A stretch of DNA of 64,000 nucleotides from Cyanobium usitatum str. Tous (GCF_963920485.1 NZ_OY986431.1:2533351-2597350); one strand, 5' to 3'. Counted from the first letter of the stretch, positions 25,011 to 34,315 are shown. Program-made: numbers and translations. Notes: generated by a model from the letters alone, not told the origin.

Positions 25011-25741
25011 TGACTAATCTTCAAGATGTTGCTAGCCCTAATGCCACCAAGTTGCAGCAGCGTTTGCTGTTGGGTGTGCCGATTGGTATTGGTGCGGTAG
25101 TTGCTGCGTTGATTATTGGCTTTGGGGTATTGCCTCAGTGGTTGCGCCTCCAAGTCAGCAGTGAAAGTTTGGCCCAATTGGAGGAATTCAAGTCCCGAAT
25201 CCCCCTGCTGAGATCTCAGATTGCCAAAACCGCCGAGGCCAAGACCGCGGCAGAGCGTAAGCAGCTGCAGGTGCTGCAATTAATTCAGGGTAGTGGCGAA
25301 TTTGTCACCTTTCTTGCCCAGCTTGACGCGGAAGCTGCGCGCCACGGCGTTCAGCTTGATCTCTATGAGCCAGTGGCGGCGCTAGCACCTGTGCCCGCTG
25401 CAGAAGCAAAGAAGGGTGAACAGGCTCCACCTTCGCCAGCTTCTCCTATGGAAGCGGCTGGGCTGAAGGAGCAGAAGGTGTTGCTCACCGCTCGCGGTAG
25501 TTATCCAAGCCTGCTGGCATTTATGCGAGCCACCGAAAAGCTCAGTGTGCTTGTGAGCCAGAGCAATTTGTCTTTGGCTGTGGTAGATCCAGCTAAATCT
25601 GGGGCTCAGGTTGCCCCTCCGGCCGGGACTGCTGTTCCAGGTGGTGGCCGAGTAGTGGTGAAAACTGAGCTCAAATTGATGCTGACTTCTTATCAAGCTA
25701 CTGACAGTAATATAGCTCAGCCAATTCCTAAAAAGTCCTGA
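25010..25741 (+). CDS. pilO: PilO-like pilus inner-membrane protein
   Basis: The 243-residue protein has one membrane segment (RLLLGVPIGIGAVVAALIIGFGVLP), a coiled-coil stretch (LEEFKSRIPLLRSQIAKTAE), and a periplasmic domain with FVTFLAQLDAEAARHGVQLD, as expected for PilO. It also has an Ala/Pro-rich insert (PVPAAEAKKGEQAPPSPASP). PilO pairs with PilN to form the alignment ring that links motor and secretin. Sixty nt separate it from pilQ; AT content rises toward its 3' end. Confidence 0.85.
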   Translation: MTNLQDVASPNATKLQQRLLLGVPIGIGAVVAALIIGFGVLPQWLRLQVSSESLAQLEEFKSRIPLLRSQIAKTAEAKTAAERKQLQVLQLIQGSGEFVTFLAQLDAEAARHGVQLDLYEPVAALAPVPAAEAKKGEQAPPSPASPMEAAGLKEQKVLLTARGSYPSLLAFMRATEKLSVLVSQSNLSLAVVDPAKSGAQVAPPAGTAVPGGGRVVVKTELKLMLTSYQATDSNIAQPIPKKS

Positions 25742-25801
25742 TTGACTAATTTGCTCCTGGCTTTTCGGAAGTATTTTCGCTAAGATTAAATCTGAGTAGC
25801 A

Positions 25802-28384
25802 TTGGTCCAGTTGGCAAGCCCTCTCCGGTTTCGATTGGCATCGGCTGCCTTGGCCACAGTGCTACCAGCAATTGCCCTGGCTGAAGCCGCTGTTCATGCG
25901 GCCCCTCGTGCCTCTGGTGGTAACGGTAGTGCGGCCGGAGCGCCCAGTGCTAATGCTCTTGCGGTGCCGACTGCCGGGCCTTTGCAGCTAAAGGTGCGAC
26001 GCCTCAGAGATTCGGTTGAATTAGTGATTGAAGGTGCTGGTCTGGCACCGCAGCTGCAGCAATCCAGTGGTGCCAATGGCTGGCAGGGTTTGCTTACAAC
26101 AGCAACCCCTTCGGGCCTACGGGTTGGCCCCCAGCGGCTGTCTTTGCCCGAGCTGGGTTTTCAGACCATCACGCTGGACGGATCTGGCAGTAGCTATCGA
26201 GTTGGTGTCACCCCCGTGGCGGGAGCCCCATTGGGTCGGCCTGTGGTGAGTGGTGATGGAGTCAGCTTGATCATCAGCTTCCCAGCCTCTTCCCAGGTGT
26301 CTCTTCCTGTAGCTCGTTTCAATGCTCGGCAGCCTGGCTATATCCCTCAGGCCACCTTTGCGCCGCCGCTTCAGCCTCGGGCAGTGGCGCCCCCCCTCGG
26401 AGATATGGCCGTGGGATCGATGACACTGCGTAATCCTGGCTATTTGAATCTAAGTGGCCCCGCGGTCACCATGACCCTTAAGAATGCACCGGCCAAAGAT
26501 GCCTTGATGGCTCTTGCTCAGGTGGGGGGTTATGGCTTTGCCTATGTGGCAGAAGCTGATGCAGCTAATCCTGCTGGTGGAGTTGATGCAGGATCAACTC
26601 GAATATCTCTGGCATTCCGTGGTGAAAGTTATGGTCGTGCTTTCAATACTGCTTTGCTAGCAGCTGGTTTGCAAGGAAGGCGTGAGGGCAACATGATTCT
26701 TGCCGGTCCCAAAGCCTTGTCTAAAACCTTCGGGCCACAGTTGTCGAAGGTCTATCGCCTAAATCAGGTAGGCCCGAATGCTGCTGCTGATTACCTGGCT
26801 AATCTTGGTGCCACGGTTACCAAGACCAACACGATTACCACTTCGGTAACCCAGGGCGTTGCCCAGGGAGAAGCTGTCTCCTCAGGCGCTAACTCTCAAA
26901 CGACACAATCAAGCTCAATTACTAACGTAGAGGCGTATGGAGCTTCCAGTGGTCCGCTGCTCGGCCTGAGAGCTACAACAGATACTCGTCTTGGAACGAT
27001 TACCCTTGTTGGCGATCCTGTTATCGTTTCGGTCGCAGAACAATATCTCAAGCAGCTAGATCTTCGCCAGCGCCAGGTTGCCTTGAGCGTGCGAATTCTT
27101 GATGTTAATCTCGATAATGTCTCCGAAATTGATAATTCGTTTGCCTTTAGGTGGGGCAATAACTTTATTGTTAATGATAGCGGGCAGCTGCTGGGGGCAT
27201 TTGGTAGTAATTTGCCACCAAAGCAGGATGCTTTTGGTCGGTCTCAGCCACAGACGGTTGAATATGCTGATGGTACGTTTACCTCAGAGGGTGGCCCGCC
27301 GAATCAAGGATTTAGTCAGAATCAGTCTGCCAGCAATTTTGACCGTTCTCTGACGATCTCGGCTGCTAGAAATCGGTCGCTCGATAGGCAAACCCTTAGG
27401 ACTATTGAGCGTGAAACGGGCTCTCAGTTGGAGCGAGTTACTGACCCGGTGACCGGTGATGAAAGCTTTGTTTTGATTCCGCAAGAGAACAATCTTAATC
27501 GAGTCCAGCGCTCTATTCAGCGTATTCTTGGCAGAAATGGCACGGTATCGCGTACCAGTACGCGTGCTAATCGTGGCTCTGCTAGCTCCCTTAATGTTGC
27601 GAGCTTGCCTCGAAATCCTGGGAATTTCTATCCTGAAGACCAGTTTTTTGATTTTGTGCGAGCACAGATTGTTTCGGGGTCGACCAAGTTGCTTGCCAGT
27701 CCTACTCTAATTCTTCAAGAAAATCCCTCATTGCTGAGAGAGGGATCCGAAGCGGCATCTTCTAGTGGGTCTTCTCAAAGTGCTAGTCAAGGCATCACAA
27801 ACATTGGATTAGATAGCGCTATTGGCAGAAGACGTGCCAATGAAGGAGTTGTTCGTGTTGGTACCAATGTGGTGACGGGATACAGCACAGAGACGCCATC
27901 TCAGGGCGGTAATGTTGTATGTACCCCTGAGCTGTCTACAGCTGGGCTTGTTTTAGGTGCCAGGGTAGAGAAAATCGATGACAATGGATTTGTTACTTTC
28001 GTTTTGTCCCCTAGCGTTTCCGCAGTCACTGATCAAGAAAATGCTCCCCAGGGCTGTGGATCAAATCTAAATATTCTTAGTATTCGCAGCCTGGATACAG
28101 GTGCTTTGCGCGTTCGCGATGGTCAAACTCTTATCATGACAGGTGTTATTTCTGAGTTTGATAGAACTGAAGTTAGCAAGTGGCCCATCCTTGGCGACAT
28201 GCCTTTGATCGGTCAATTCTTTAGATCAAGTTCGGGGCGCAAGGAAAAGCGCGAACTTGTAATTATGGTGTCGCCGCGAATAGTTAATGACGATCAAGGC
28301 GGTGTATATGGCTATGGATACCAGCCCGGGACTGCTGCTGGACGTGAATTCTTTGGGGCAATGAGCGGCCCTGGCGGAAATTAA
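25802..28384 (+). CDS. pilQ: Type IV pilus secretin PilQ-like outer-membrane channel
   Basis: This 860-residue protein would form the gated outer-membrane pore for the pilus or incoming DNA. After a signal peptide (LASAALATVLPAIALAEA), an AMIN-like N-terminal domain spans about 60-160. Short secretin N-domains follow, including NAPAKDALMALAQVGGYGFA and VYRLNQVGPNAAADYLANLG. The secretin channel domain ends with LGDMPLIGQFFRSSSGRKEK and RELVIMVSPRIV. There is no ATG near the N-terminus: TTG 25802 or TTG 25811 is the likely start. The second half is rich in Ser, Asn and Gln and clearly AT-richer than the first, suggesting recombination or different selection. No frame interruption is seen. Confidence 0.93.
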   Translation: MVQLASPLRFRLASAALATVLPAIALAEAAVHAAPRASGGNGSAAGAPSANALAVPTAGPLQLKVRRLRDSVELVIEGAGLAPQLQQSSGANGWQGLLTTATPSGLRVGPQRLSLPELGFQTITLDGSGSSYRVGVTPVAGAPLGRPVVSGDGVSLIISFPASSQVSLPVARFNARQPGYIPQATFAPPLQPRAVAPPLGDMAVGSMTLRNPGYLNLSGPAVTMTLKNAPAKDALMALAQVGGYGFAYVAEADAANPAGGVDAGSTRISLAFRGESYGRAFNTALLAAGLQGRREGNMILAGPKALSKTFGPQLSKVYRLNQVGPNAAADYLANLGATVTKTNTITTSVTQGVAQGEAVSSGANSQTTQSSSITNVEAYGASSGPLLGLRATTDTRLGTITLVGDPVIVSVAEQYLKQLDLRQRQVALSVRILDVNLDNVSEIDNSFAFRWGNNFIVNDSGQLLGAFGSNLPPKQDAFGRSQPQTVEYADGTFTSEGGPPNQGFSQNQSASNFDRSLTISAARNRSLDRQTLRTIERETGSQLERVTDPVTGDESFVLIPQENNLNRVQRSIQRILGRNGTVSRTSTRANRGSASSLNVASLPRNPGNFYPEDQFFDFVRAQIVSGSTKLLASPTLILQENPSLLREGSEAASSSGSSQSASQGITNIGLDSAIGRRRANEGVVRVGTNVVTGYSTETPSQGGNVVCTPELSTAGLVLGARVEKIDDNGFVTFVLSPSVSAVTDQENAPQGCGSNLNILSIRSLDTGALRVRDGQTLIMTGVISEFDRTEVSKWPILGDMPLIGQFFRSSSGRKEKRELVIMVSPRIVNDDQGGVYGYGYQPGTAAGREFFGAMSGPGGN

Positions 28385-28427
28385 ACTTGGTGGTCACCAT
28401 TGCTTTTGGCTCTGATCGATAAGGCTG

Positions 28428-28670
28428 ATGTCTGTGCAGCCACCCGACCAGTCTGATGGTGCGTCTTTAGGGCCGGCGCCAGCTGATGAGCAGGCCGTCC
28501 GGCTGGAAGTCTTGGAATCGCAAGTTGCAGAGGCTCAGGCTGAGCTTGAGGAATACCAGCGCCTACTGAACGAGCTGCCAGGGATTTATGAAGGAAAATT
28601 TAGTCAGAAGTTGCGCTCCGTTGCCCAAGAGATCCGCCAGCTGCTTGATGAGCGTAAGGCCCTTCAGTAG
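28428..28670 (+). CDS. Small coiled-coil protein (80 aa)
   Basis: The protein starts at ATG 28428 with an acidic N-terminus and a long predicted coil (VRLEVLESQVAEAQAELEEY, then QRLLNELPGIYEGKFSQKLR) that ends in QEIRQLLDERKALQ. No enzyme or binding motif is visible. It lies 43 nt after pilQ and 3 nt before the next gene, so it is probably part of the pilus operon or of a small envelope operon. The family is not identified. Confidence 0.7.
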   Translation: MSVQPPDQSDGASLGPAPADEQAVRLEVLESQVAEAQAELEEYQRLLNELPGIYEGKFSQKLRSVAQEIRQLLDERKALQ

Positions 28671-28673
28671 CAA

Positions 28674-29192
28674 GTGGGGCATGCCTTGGCTGAGTCCACC
28701 CAGCAGAAGCAGCTGCCGGCCTCAGGGGCAGCATCTGAAGTTCCGGATAACCCCAACCCCCCAATTTGGACCAAGTTGCAAATCCCCCTCTTTAAGCGCT
28801 TGCCCAAGCTCCGGCTGCTGGGTCTTAGTGCAGCAGCGTTGGGGCTTGTTGGTGCAGCACTAGTGATTCCTAGCCTTTTCAGTAGTCGTGAACTCGCTCC
28901 TCGGGGTGGGGCGTTGATTCGCTCCCCTCAGGCAGCTCCAGTGCCAAACGCGTCTACCACGATTCAGTTGCAGGCTCGAGGAGGTGAGAGCTGGGTGTTA
29001 GTGGAAGATCTCAAGGGGCGCCAAGTCTTTGATGCAATCCTCCAGCCAGGAGCGCCCAAGCGGTTTCCGCTGGCTCAGGGGTTGCGGCTGCGCTCCGGCC
29101 GCCCCGATCTGCTTTTCGTTGCTGTAGGTGATGCGGTGCCTAAGCCCCTAGGCGACGTTGGCGATCTCGATTGGGTGGAGATTCGCCCTTGA
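28674..29192 (+). CDS. Membrane-anchored protein with C-terminal DUF4115-like domain
   Basis: GTG 28674 starts 3 nt after the preceding stop. The protein (172 aa) has a cytoplasmic Pro-rich N-terminus, one membrane segment (LLGLSAAALGLVGAALVIPSL), and a periplasmic beta domain (TTIQLQARGGESWVLVEDLK to LQPGAPKRFPLAQGLRLRSG). The latter resembles the C-terminal part of RodZ-type proteins. The RodZ N-terminal helix-turn-helix is missing, so this is not a full RodZ. A role in envelope organisation is inferred only. Confidence 0.65.
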   Translation: MGHALAESTQQKQLPASGAASEVPDNPNPPIWTKLQIPLFKRLPKLRLLGLSAAALGLVGAALVIPSLFSSRELAPRGGALIRSPQAAPVPNASTTIQLQARGGESWVLVEDLKGRQVFDAILQPGAPKRFPLAQGLRLRSGRPDLLFVAVGDAVPKPLGDVGDLDWVEIRP

Positions 29193-29201
29193 AGCTCAGA
29201 T

Positions 29202-30017
29202 TCAGAATCCCATCCCCATGCCCATGCCTGCTGCCTTGACCGCCAGTGGCGCCAGTGCTCCGAAGGTTGAGACCAGTCCATTCAGCACCTGGCTGCCGAA
29301 GCCATTTCCGCTTGCCTGCTGATCCCCTTGGCCCATCTGCTTTACGGCTGCTCGCAGCTGTTGGGCCTGGCTGGTGTCACCGCCCTGTTCATACAGGTTG
29401 GCGGCGTAGTTGAAGTCCTTGGCCGCCATTTCAACCTGTCCCTGTTGCCCCCTCGTGATCCCTCGGGCTACCCAGGTGATTGCAGCGGCTGGTTCGCGCC
29501 GAATGGCGGCATTGAAATAACCCTCCGCTTCGCTATGGCGTCCCTGCATCGAAGCCTCCACCCCGGCGTTATGGAGTTCCACAAAGCTCAGCTGCTCTTG
29601 ATTCACCCCCTTTGCCTGTTGCCAGTGGCTTCGCGACAGGGCTCCTGGGTCTAGCAGGGCTCCACTCAGATCAGCCTGGCGTAAATCGGTGCCACTTATT
29701 CGTGCTCCGCGCAGATCGGCGCCCCGCAGTGAGGCACCCGTAAGGCTGGTGAAACTAAGGTCTGCGCCGTTAAGGCGCGCCCCATCTAGCTTTGCTTGGC
29801 CAAGATTGGCTCGCTGCAACTGGGCGCCCCTAAGGTCCGCATCACGCAGGTTGGCGTGAACTAGATCAGAATCCTGCAGCTTGCAATTACGGCAGCTACG
29901 GCTATCCAGCAGCTTGATCAAGTCTTCTCCCGAGGCACGGGCCGCAGGGCTGGTTAGGCAAGCCGTCAGGCAAGCAACTGCCAGAAGTTGATATCTCAGC
30001 TTTGAACCGTTCATCAC
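29202..30017 (-). CDS. Exported pentapeptide-repeat protein with TPR-like region (271 aa)
   Basis: A signal peptide (KLRYQLLAVACLTACLTSPA) leads into CRNCKLQDSDLVHANL and then about 15 pentapeptide units of the A(D/N)LxxA type (residues about 45-120), which fold as a right-handed beta-helix. A helical repeat pair follows (VELHNAGVEASMQGRHSEAE, AAITWVARGITRGQQGQVEM), as in TPR or Sel1 units, and then a Gly/Met-rich tail (AAGMGMGMGF). The 10-nt gap to the convergent upstream gene leaves no room for a terminator. Function unknown; the fold suggests a protein-binding scaffold in the periplasm. Confidence 0.8.
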   Translation of the reverse strand: MMNGSKLRYQLLAVACLTACLTSPAARASGEDLIKLLDSRSCRNCKLQDSDLVHANLRDADLRGAQLQRANLGQAKLDGARLNGADLSFTSLTGASLRGADLRGARISGTDLRQADLSGALLDPGALSRSHWQQAKGVNQEQLSFVELHNAGVEASMQGRHSEAEGYFNAAIRREPAAAITWVARGITRGQQGQVEMAAKDFNYAANLYEQGGDTSQAQQLRAAVKQMGQGDQQASGNGFGSQVLNGLVSTFGALAPLAVKAAGMGMGMGF

Positions 30018-30040
30018 AACTATCCCTAAGCCTTGCTGCC

Positions 30041-31852
30041 TTATAGCGCCTTCAGCCGGCGCGTCCCAAGCTCTTTGCGCAACTTGTGCCAGCGAGCCTC
30101 GGCCTGGCGGCGTTGGGGGCCAGTGAGTGGGGCAAAGAGCAGCTGGTCGTAGCTGGCTACTAGTTCCGTTAGGAGTTCAGCCTCGCAATAGTGCGCCTCC
30201 CGGGCTCTCAGGGCGAGGGATTCAAGAGTTTCGCCCGCTTGCAGCTGCAGCCCTTGTTGCTCCAGCAGCTGCAGCACCCGGTTGAGTTGTCGCCTTCGCC
30301 CTTGGGGCTTGCCTGGCTGTTGCAGCCACTGCAGCCAGGCCAGCGCCAGAGCCAGCAGCGCCGCAACGCTTGCCAGCACCACGGCGCCGAGCCATTGGCG
30401 TTGGTCGCCAAATAGCCGTTGCAGCAGGGCCTCCTGGCCGGCCTGATCGAAGCCCAGCCACCAGCGGCTCCAGGCCAGGTCCAGGCCCCACCACTGCCAC
30501 TGCAGCCATTGCAGCCAGGAGCTAATGGGGTTGGTGCTGCCGCCTGCTTCGCTGCCTTCAGCGCGGCTGGCTGGGGCCGTTGCCCAGGCGCTTGGGTCTA
30601 TTCGCTGCCAGCCCTGGCCCGGCAGCCACACCTCACTCCAGGCGTGGGCATTGCTGTGGCGCAGATCCAGGTAGGGCGCTCCGCTGAGCGGCCGCACCCA
30701 GGTGCCGCCCAGATATCCGCTCACCACCCGAGCCGGCACCCCCGCGGCCCGCATCAGGGCCGTCAAGGCGCTGGCGTAGTGGCCGCAGAAGCCTTCGCGC
30801 CTTTCAAATAGAAATACATCCAGGCCCCGCTGGGTACCAGGAGTGCGGCTGTAGCGGAAATCCTGCTGCGTAAACCATTGCTTGGCAGCGGCTAGCCGTT
30901 GCTCGGGCGTGGCCAGATCTCGCCAGCTGGCCCCAAGCGCCTCCAGCTGGGGATTGCTGCCGGCCGGTAGCTCCAGATCCGCCGGGCTCGGTTGCCGTTG
31001 CTGCCACTCCTGGCGGCTGCCCGTGGCCCTCACCAAATAGGCCTGGCGCTCCCGACTGGCCTGGAGGGGCTGCAGTTCGCCGCTGCGATTCACCCGCAAC
31101 TGGTTGGGGTTGGCCCGGCCGCTGCCATCCCAGGGCAAGGCGTTCACCGGGCTGGGTTCCACCAGCCACACCTGGCTGCTGGTGTTGCTCTCTGGATTGC
31201 TATCGGCGGCGGTTGGCTCGGCTCGGCGGTTGCTTGCCAGCTCGCGCTGCTTCCAGCTCTGCCCGTCGAACTGCTCGTGCACGATCACGCGCCAATAGCG
31301 CTCAGCCGGCTCGGGCAGCTGGCCGCTGCTGAAGCTCACCCGCGCTGCCGGACCCGTGTTGTCGGCGAGGTTTGAGATGCTGCCTGGATCGAGTTCGCTG
31401 CTCAAGCCAGTTACGGCGCTGCCGCCAGCACCCCGCAGGTTTGGCGTTTGCCAAATCGGCTCGATTCGCGGCACCAGTAGAAACAGCACCAGGGCCACCG
31501 GCAGGGCCGCCAGCAGCACCGCCAGGCTGCGGCGCAACACCGCGCGCCAGCTCAGCCCGCTCCCCACCTCCAGGGCCAGCAGCCCCGCCAGGCCCAGAGC
31601 TGTGGCCAGCAGTTGCAGCAGGCTGGGCAGCAGCTCCCCTTGCTGGGCACCCTGCACCCCGCCGCCAATCAAGGTGAGCAGGCTCACCAGTCGCCGCTCC
31701 CGCAGGCTGCGGGCCTCGGCCAGCTTCAGGCCAGCCAGCAGTAGCAGCCCCGCCGACAGCCAGCTGAGTGGTGCGCTGAAATCCAGCCCCACCAAACCCG
31801 CCGCCAGGGCCCCAAGCCCCAGGATCTGCAGCCAGCGGGCGCTACCACTCAT
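30041..31852 (-). CDS. Membrane transglutaminase-like protease (TgpA type, 603 aa)
   Basis: The first 150 residues form several membrane helices (DUF3488-like). A periplasmic transglutaminase core follows, with the catalytic triad visible: Cys in FERREGFCGHYASALTALMR, His in LRHSNAHAWSEVW and Asp in GWQRIDPSAWA. A further membrane segment (GAVVLASVAALLALALAWL) precedes a cytoplasmic tail. It is third in a MoxR/DUF58/transglutaminase operon, a set that recurs in bacteria. Its ATG overlaps the stop of the DUF58 gene (ATGA). The substrate is unknown; peptide hydrolysis or crosslinking at the envelope is likely. Confidence 0.9.
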   Translation of the reverse strand: MSGSARWLQILGLGALAAGLVGLDFSAPLSWLSAGLLLLAGLKLAEARSLRERRLVSLLTLIGGGVQGAQQGELLPSLLQLLATALGLAGLLALEVGSGLSWRAVLRRSLAVLLAALPVALVLFLLVPRIEPIWQTPNLRGAGGSAVTGLSSELDPGSISNLADNTGPAARVSFSSGQLPEPAERYWRVIVHEQFDGQSWKQRELASNRRAEPTAADSNPESNTSSQVWLVEPSPVNALPWDGSGRANPNQLRVNRSGELQPLQASRERQAYLVRATGSRQEWQQRQPSPADLELPAGSNPQLEALGASWRDLATPEQRLAAAKQWFTQQDFRYSRTPGTQRGLDVFLFERREGFCGHYASALTALMRAAGVPARVVSGYLGGTWVRPLSGAPYLDLRHSNAHAWSEVWLPGQGWQRIDPSAWATAPASRAEGSEAGGSTNPISSWLQWLQWQWWGLDLAWSRWWLGFDQAGQEALLQRLFGDQRQWLGAVVLASVAALLALALAWLQWLQQPGKPQGRRRQLNRVLQLLEQQGLQLQAGETLESLALRAREAHYCEAELLTELVASYDQLLFAPLTGPQRRQAEARWHKLRKELGTRRLKAL

Positions 31853-32754
31853 GACGCTGCGCCAGGTGCAAGGGCCAGGGCCAGTAGGCAGCGGTCCCGG
31901 TGTTCGGGGCCCGTGTTGGGGGCCACTTGGGTGTCGCCCAAGGCCAGGCCGTAGGCCTCGCCCGCCTTGCTGCGGCGCCAGATTTCGGCGCTGAGGTGCT
32001 CCAGGGCCCGCTCCGGCGGCAGGCCCGGCGCTGGCGCCAGCAGCCCCACCGCAGGGGTGGCAGCGGCGAAGGTTTTGGTTTGGCGGCCCCGGCCCTGGGC
32101 TAGGGATTTCCAGGCCACTCGGGCTAGGCCGTCCTGCGGGCGGTGGGGGCGCAGGTCGTCCCAGTCGTCGCTGCCTGCCGCTAACCGGCTAGTGGAGCTT
32201 TCGGCCACCGGCCCGGGCCGCCGGGCTGGATAGATGGGCTGGGGCCGTGGCGGTTCCCACAGCGTCCAGCACACGAAAAGTCCGAGGGGTGCGGTGGTTT
32301 GCAGCCGCAGTCGCCCCGGGGTTTGCAACCCCCGCCGCCCCGCTCGCCAAGGCACCGAGAGCACCGATTCGCCAGCCGCTAGCGGCTGGGGTGTTGCCGC
32401 GCTGCCGGCCAGCCCCAGCTGGATCCCGTCGCGCTGGCAGCGGCTGCGGCAGAGCAGCGGATAGGCGACCATTTCGCCGGCGAAGCCACCGCTTGGGGCC
32501 AGGGCTTCAAGTTCGAGGCCTTGCAGGTTGAACTGGGTGAGGTGCAGGGCCAGCAGCCACAGCCCCAGCATCAGGAAGCTCAGCAGCAGCGGGCCATTGC
32601 GCTGGGTTTGGATCGCTACGAGCAGCAGCAGGCCGCCGCCCGCCAGCCAGAGCAAGCCGAAGCGGGTCGGCAGGATGTAGAGGTTGCGCAGCCCCAGCTT
32701 TAGCCGCTCGCCTCGCTGCGGTTTGATCAGTTGCTGGGCCCTAGCGAAGTCCAT
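31849..32754 (-). CDS. DUF58 domain membrane protein (301 aa)
   Basis: ATG 32754-32752 is chosen because MDFARAQQLIKPQRGERLKL followed by two membrane helices (FGLLWLAGGGLLLLVAIQTQ, then PLLLSFLMLGLWLLALHL) is the DUF58 family start. It overlaps the MoxR stop by 14 nt. The C-terminal part has the DUF58 segment DDWDDLRPHRPQDGLARVAW. Such proteins work with a MoxR ATPase, probably as a membrane-bound adaptor with a von Willebrand-like fold. Both neighbours overlap it, so the three genes are one unit. Confidence 0.88.
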   Translation of the reverse strand: MDFARAQQLIKPQRGERLKLGLRNLYILPTRFGLLWLAGGGLLLLVAIQTQRNGPLLLSFLMLGLWLLALHLTQFNLQGLELEALAPSGGFAGEMVAYPLLCRSRCQRDGIQLGLAGSAATPQPLAAGESVLSVPWRAGRRGLQTPGRLRLQTTAPLGLFVCWTLWEPPRPQPIYPARRPGPVAESSTSRLAAGSDDWDDLRPHRPQDGLARVAWKSLAQGRGRQTKTFAAATPAVGLLAPAPGLPPERALEHLSAEIWRRSKAGEAYGLALGDTQVAPNTGPEHRDRCLLALALAPGAAS

Positions 32755-33625
32755 CAACCCCCGCCAGCAGGGTCGCCGCATCGCCCGCCAGCCTGTGTTC
32801 AGCCACCGCTGGCAGCACCGCCTGCACGTCGGCGGGGGTGACGTGGTCCCGCCCCTCCAGCAGCGACCAGGCCCGGGCGGCAGCCACCAGCCCCTGGCAG
32901 GCCCGCGGTGATAGCCCGGTGCCGGCTTGGTCTGCTCGCCGGCTGAAAGCGGCCAGGTCGAGTACGTAGTCGAGCAGGGCGCTGGAGCAGTGCTGGGCGG
33001 CGGCTCGTTGCTGCAGCTCCAGCAGGCCGGCGCCATCTAGCAAGGGCTCCAGGCTGGCTGGCGGCAGCGCCTGGCCGCTGAGCAGATTGCGTTCGGCCCG
33101 TCGATCCGGATAACCCAGGCTCAGCTGCATCAAGAAGCGATCCAGCTGGGATTCCGGCAGGGGTGCGGTGCCCACCTGGTCGAGACCGTTCTGGGTGGCG
33201 ATCACCAGGAAGGGCTTGGGCAGGGGATGGCTCACCCCGTCGACGCTCACCCGGCCGGCCGCCATCGCCTCCAGCAGGGCGCTCTGGGTGCGGGGGCTGG
33301 CGCGGTTGATCTCATCGGCCAGCAGCACCTGGCTGAATAGGGGGCCGGGCTGGAAGTGGAAGCTGGCGCTGCCGGCATCAAAAACGTTGATGCCGGTGAG
33401 ATCGGCTGGCAGCAGGTCGCTGGTGAAGCTCACCCGCTTGAACTCGAGGCCGAACACGCGGGCGAGGGCCTCGGCCAGGGTGGTTTTGCCCATGCCGGGC
33501 AGGTCTTCGATCAGTAGATGGCCGCGGGCCAGCAGGCAGGCCAGGGCCAGCCGCACCGCCTGCTCCTTGCCCAGCAGCACCTGGCCGATGGCGCTGATCA
33601 GCGGTTGCAGCCTGGGGCTGGACAC
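32741..33625 (-). CDS. MoxR-family AAA+ ATPase
   Basis: MoxR ATPases act as chaperone-like activators of partner proteins of the DUF58/VWA type. The 294-residue protein has Walker A in IEDLPGMGKTTLAEALA, Walker B in VLLADEINRASPRTQSALLE, sensor 1 in FLVIATQNGLDQVG and the PLPESQLDRFLMQLSLGYPD segment typical of the family. The start is GTG 33625-33623. It is first of the operon with the DUF58 and transglutaminase genes. The 150-nt gap upstream (33626-33775), shared with the divergent metzincin gene, should hold the promoters. Confidence 0.93.
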   Translation of the reverse strand: MSSPRLQPLISAIGQVLLGKEQAVRLALACLLARGHLLIEDLPGMGKTTLAEALARVFGLEFKRVSFTSDLLPADLTGINVFDAGSASFHFQPGPLFSQVLLADEINRASPRTQSALLEAMAAGRVSVDGVSHPLPKPFLVIATQNGLDQVGTAPLPESQLDRFLMQLSLGYPDRRAERNLLSGQALPPASLEPLLDGAGLLELQQRAAAQHCSSALLDYVLDLAAFSRRADQAGTGLSPRACQGLVAAARAWSLLEGRDHVTPADVQAVLPAVAEHRLAGDAATLLAGVDGLR

Positions 33626-33775
33626 GGGGCCGGTGCGAAGAACACGATTTTGGCGGCTGACCTCGGGCGAGTGCTGAACCCCCGGTTTCGGGATGCCCCT
33701 TGGCCAGACGCAACCCGGTTTGAAGCCTTAGCCTGAAAGCCCAGAGCTAGGCATATTTAAAAGTCTGGTTGCCCT

Positions 33776-34291
33776 ATGAGTATCGCCATATCAGCTATTA
33801 CCAGCCAGAAATGGGCTGGGGATCTTTGGAAGTTTTCGGGTCGTGATGGCGTTGTGAACTATTGGCTCGCCGATCGTGGCGAGGCGCAAACGCTTGGGAT
33901 GTCGGGTCGGGAATCAAAATATATTCGCCAAGTCTTTAGCCGCCTTGATAAAATTACGGGTTTGGAATTCGAGGAAAAAGATAGTCGCACAAAGTCGGAT
34001 ATTGACTTGTATTGTGTGGATAGCTTGAATGGCAATACTATCGGTGTGACGACCCGTCGTAGCTCCTGGTATGAAATCAAATGGGTGGATAGGCGTGGCG
34101 GCGAGCTGACTCGTCGTGAGGCTTGGGTGATAGCTCATGAAATTGGCCATGCACTTGGACTGGATCATCCGAACGGCAAGCCTTACGGCCGTCGCTATGG
34201 CACTACGGACACCATTATGTCTTATAATTATACTGGCTTCAAGGGATTTACGGATTCTGATACCGCGGCGCTTCAATCTCTTTGGTCTTGA
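33776..34291 (+). CDS. Small metzincin-type zinc metallopeptidase (171 aa)
   Basis: The zinc site is complete: HEIGHALGLDH (HExxHxxGxxH), followed by the Met-turn TIMSYNYTGFKGFTD. This places it in the metzincin clan, near the matrixin/serralysin catalytic cores. It has no obvious signal peptide at ATG 33776, and no C-terminal RTX repeats; it ends shortly after the catalytic helix, so it is a minimal catalytic domain. It is much AT-richer than its neighbours, which suggests recent acquisition. Secretion route and targets are unknown. It could be a peptidase used against other cells or a self-processing enzyme; sequence alone does not decide. Confidence 0.85.
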   Translation: MSIAISAITSQKWAGDLWKFSGRDGVVNYWLADRGEAQTLGMSGRESKYIRQVFSRLDKITGLEFEEKDSRTKSDIDLYCVDSLNGNTIGVTTRRSSWYEIKWVDRRGGELTRREAWVIAHEIGHALGLDHPNGKPYGRRYGTTDTIMSYNYTGFKGFTDSDTAALQSLWS

Positions 34292-34315
34292 TCTAATTAT
34301 TTTTAAGTTGGTCTG

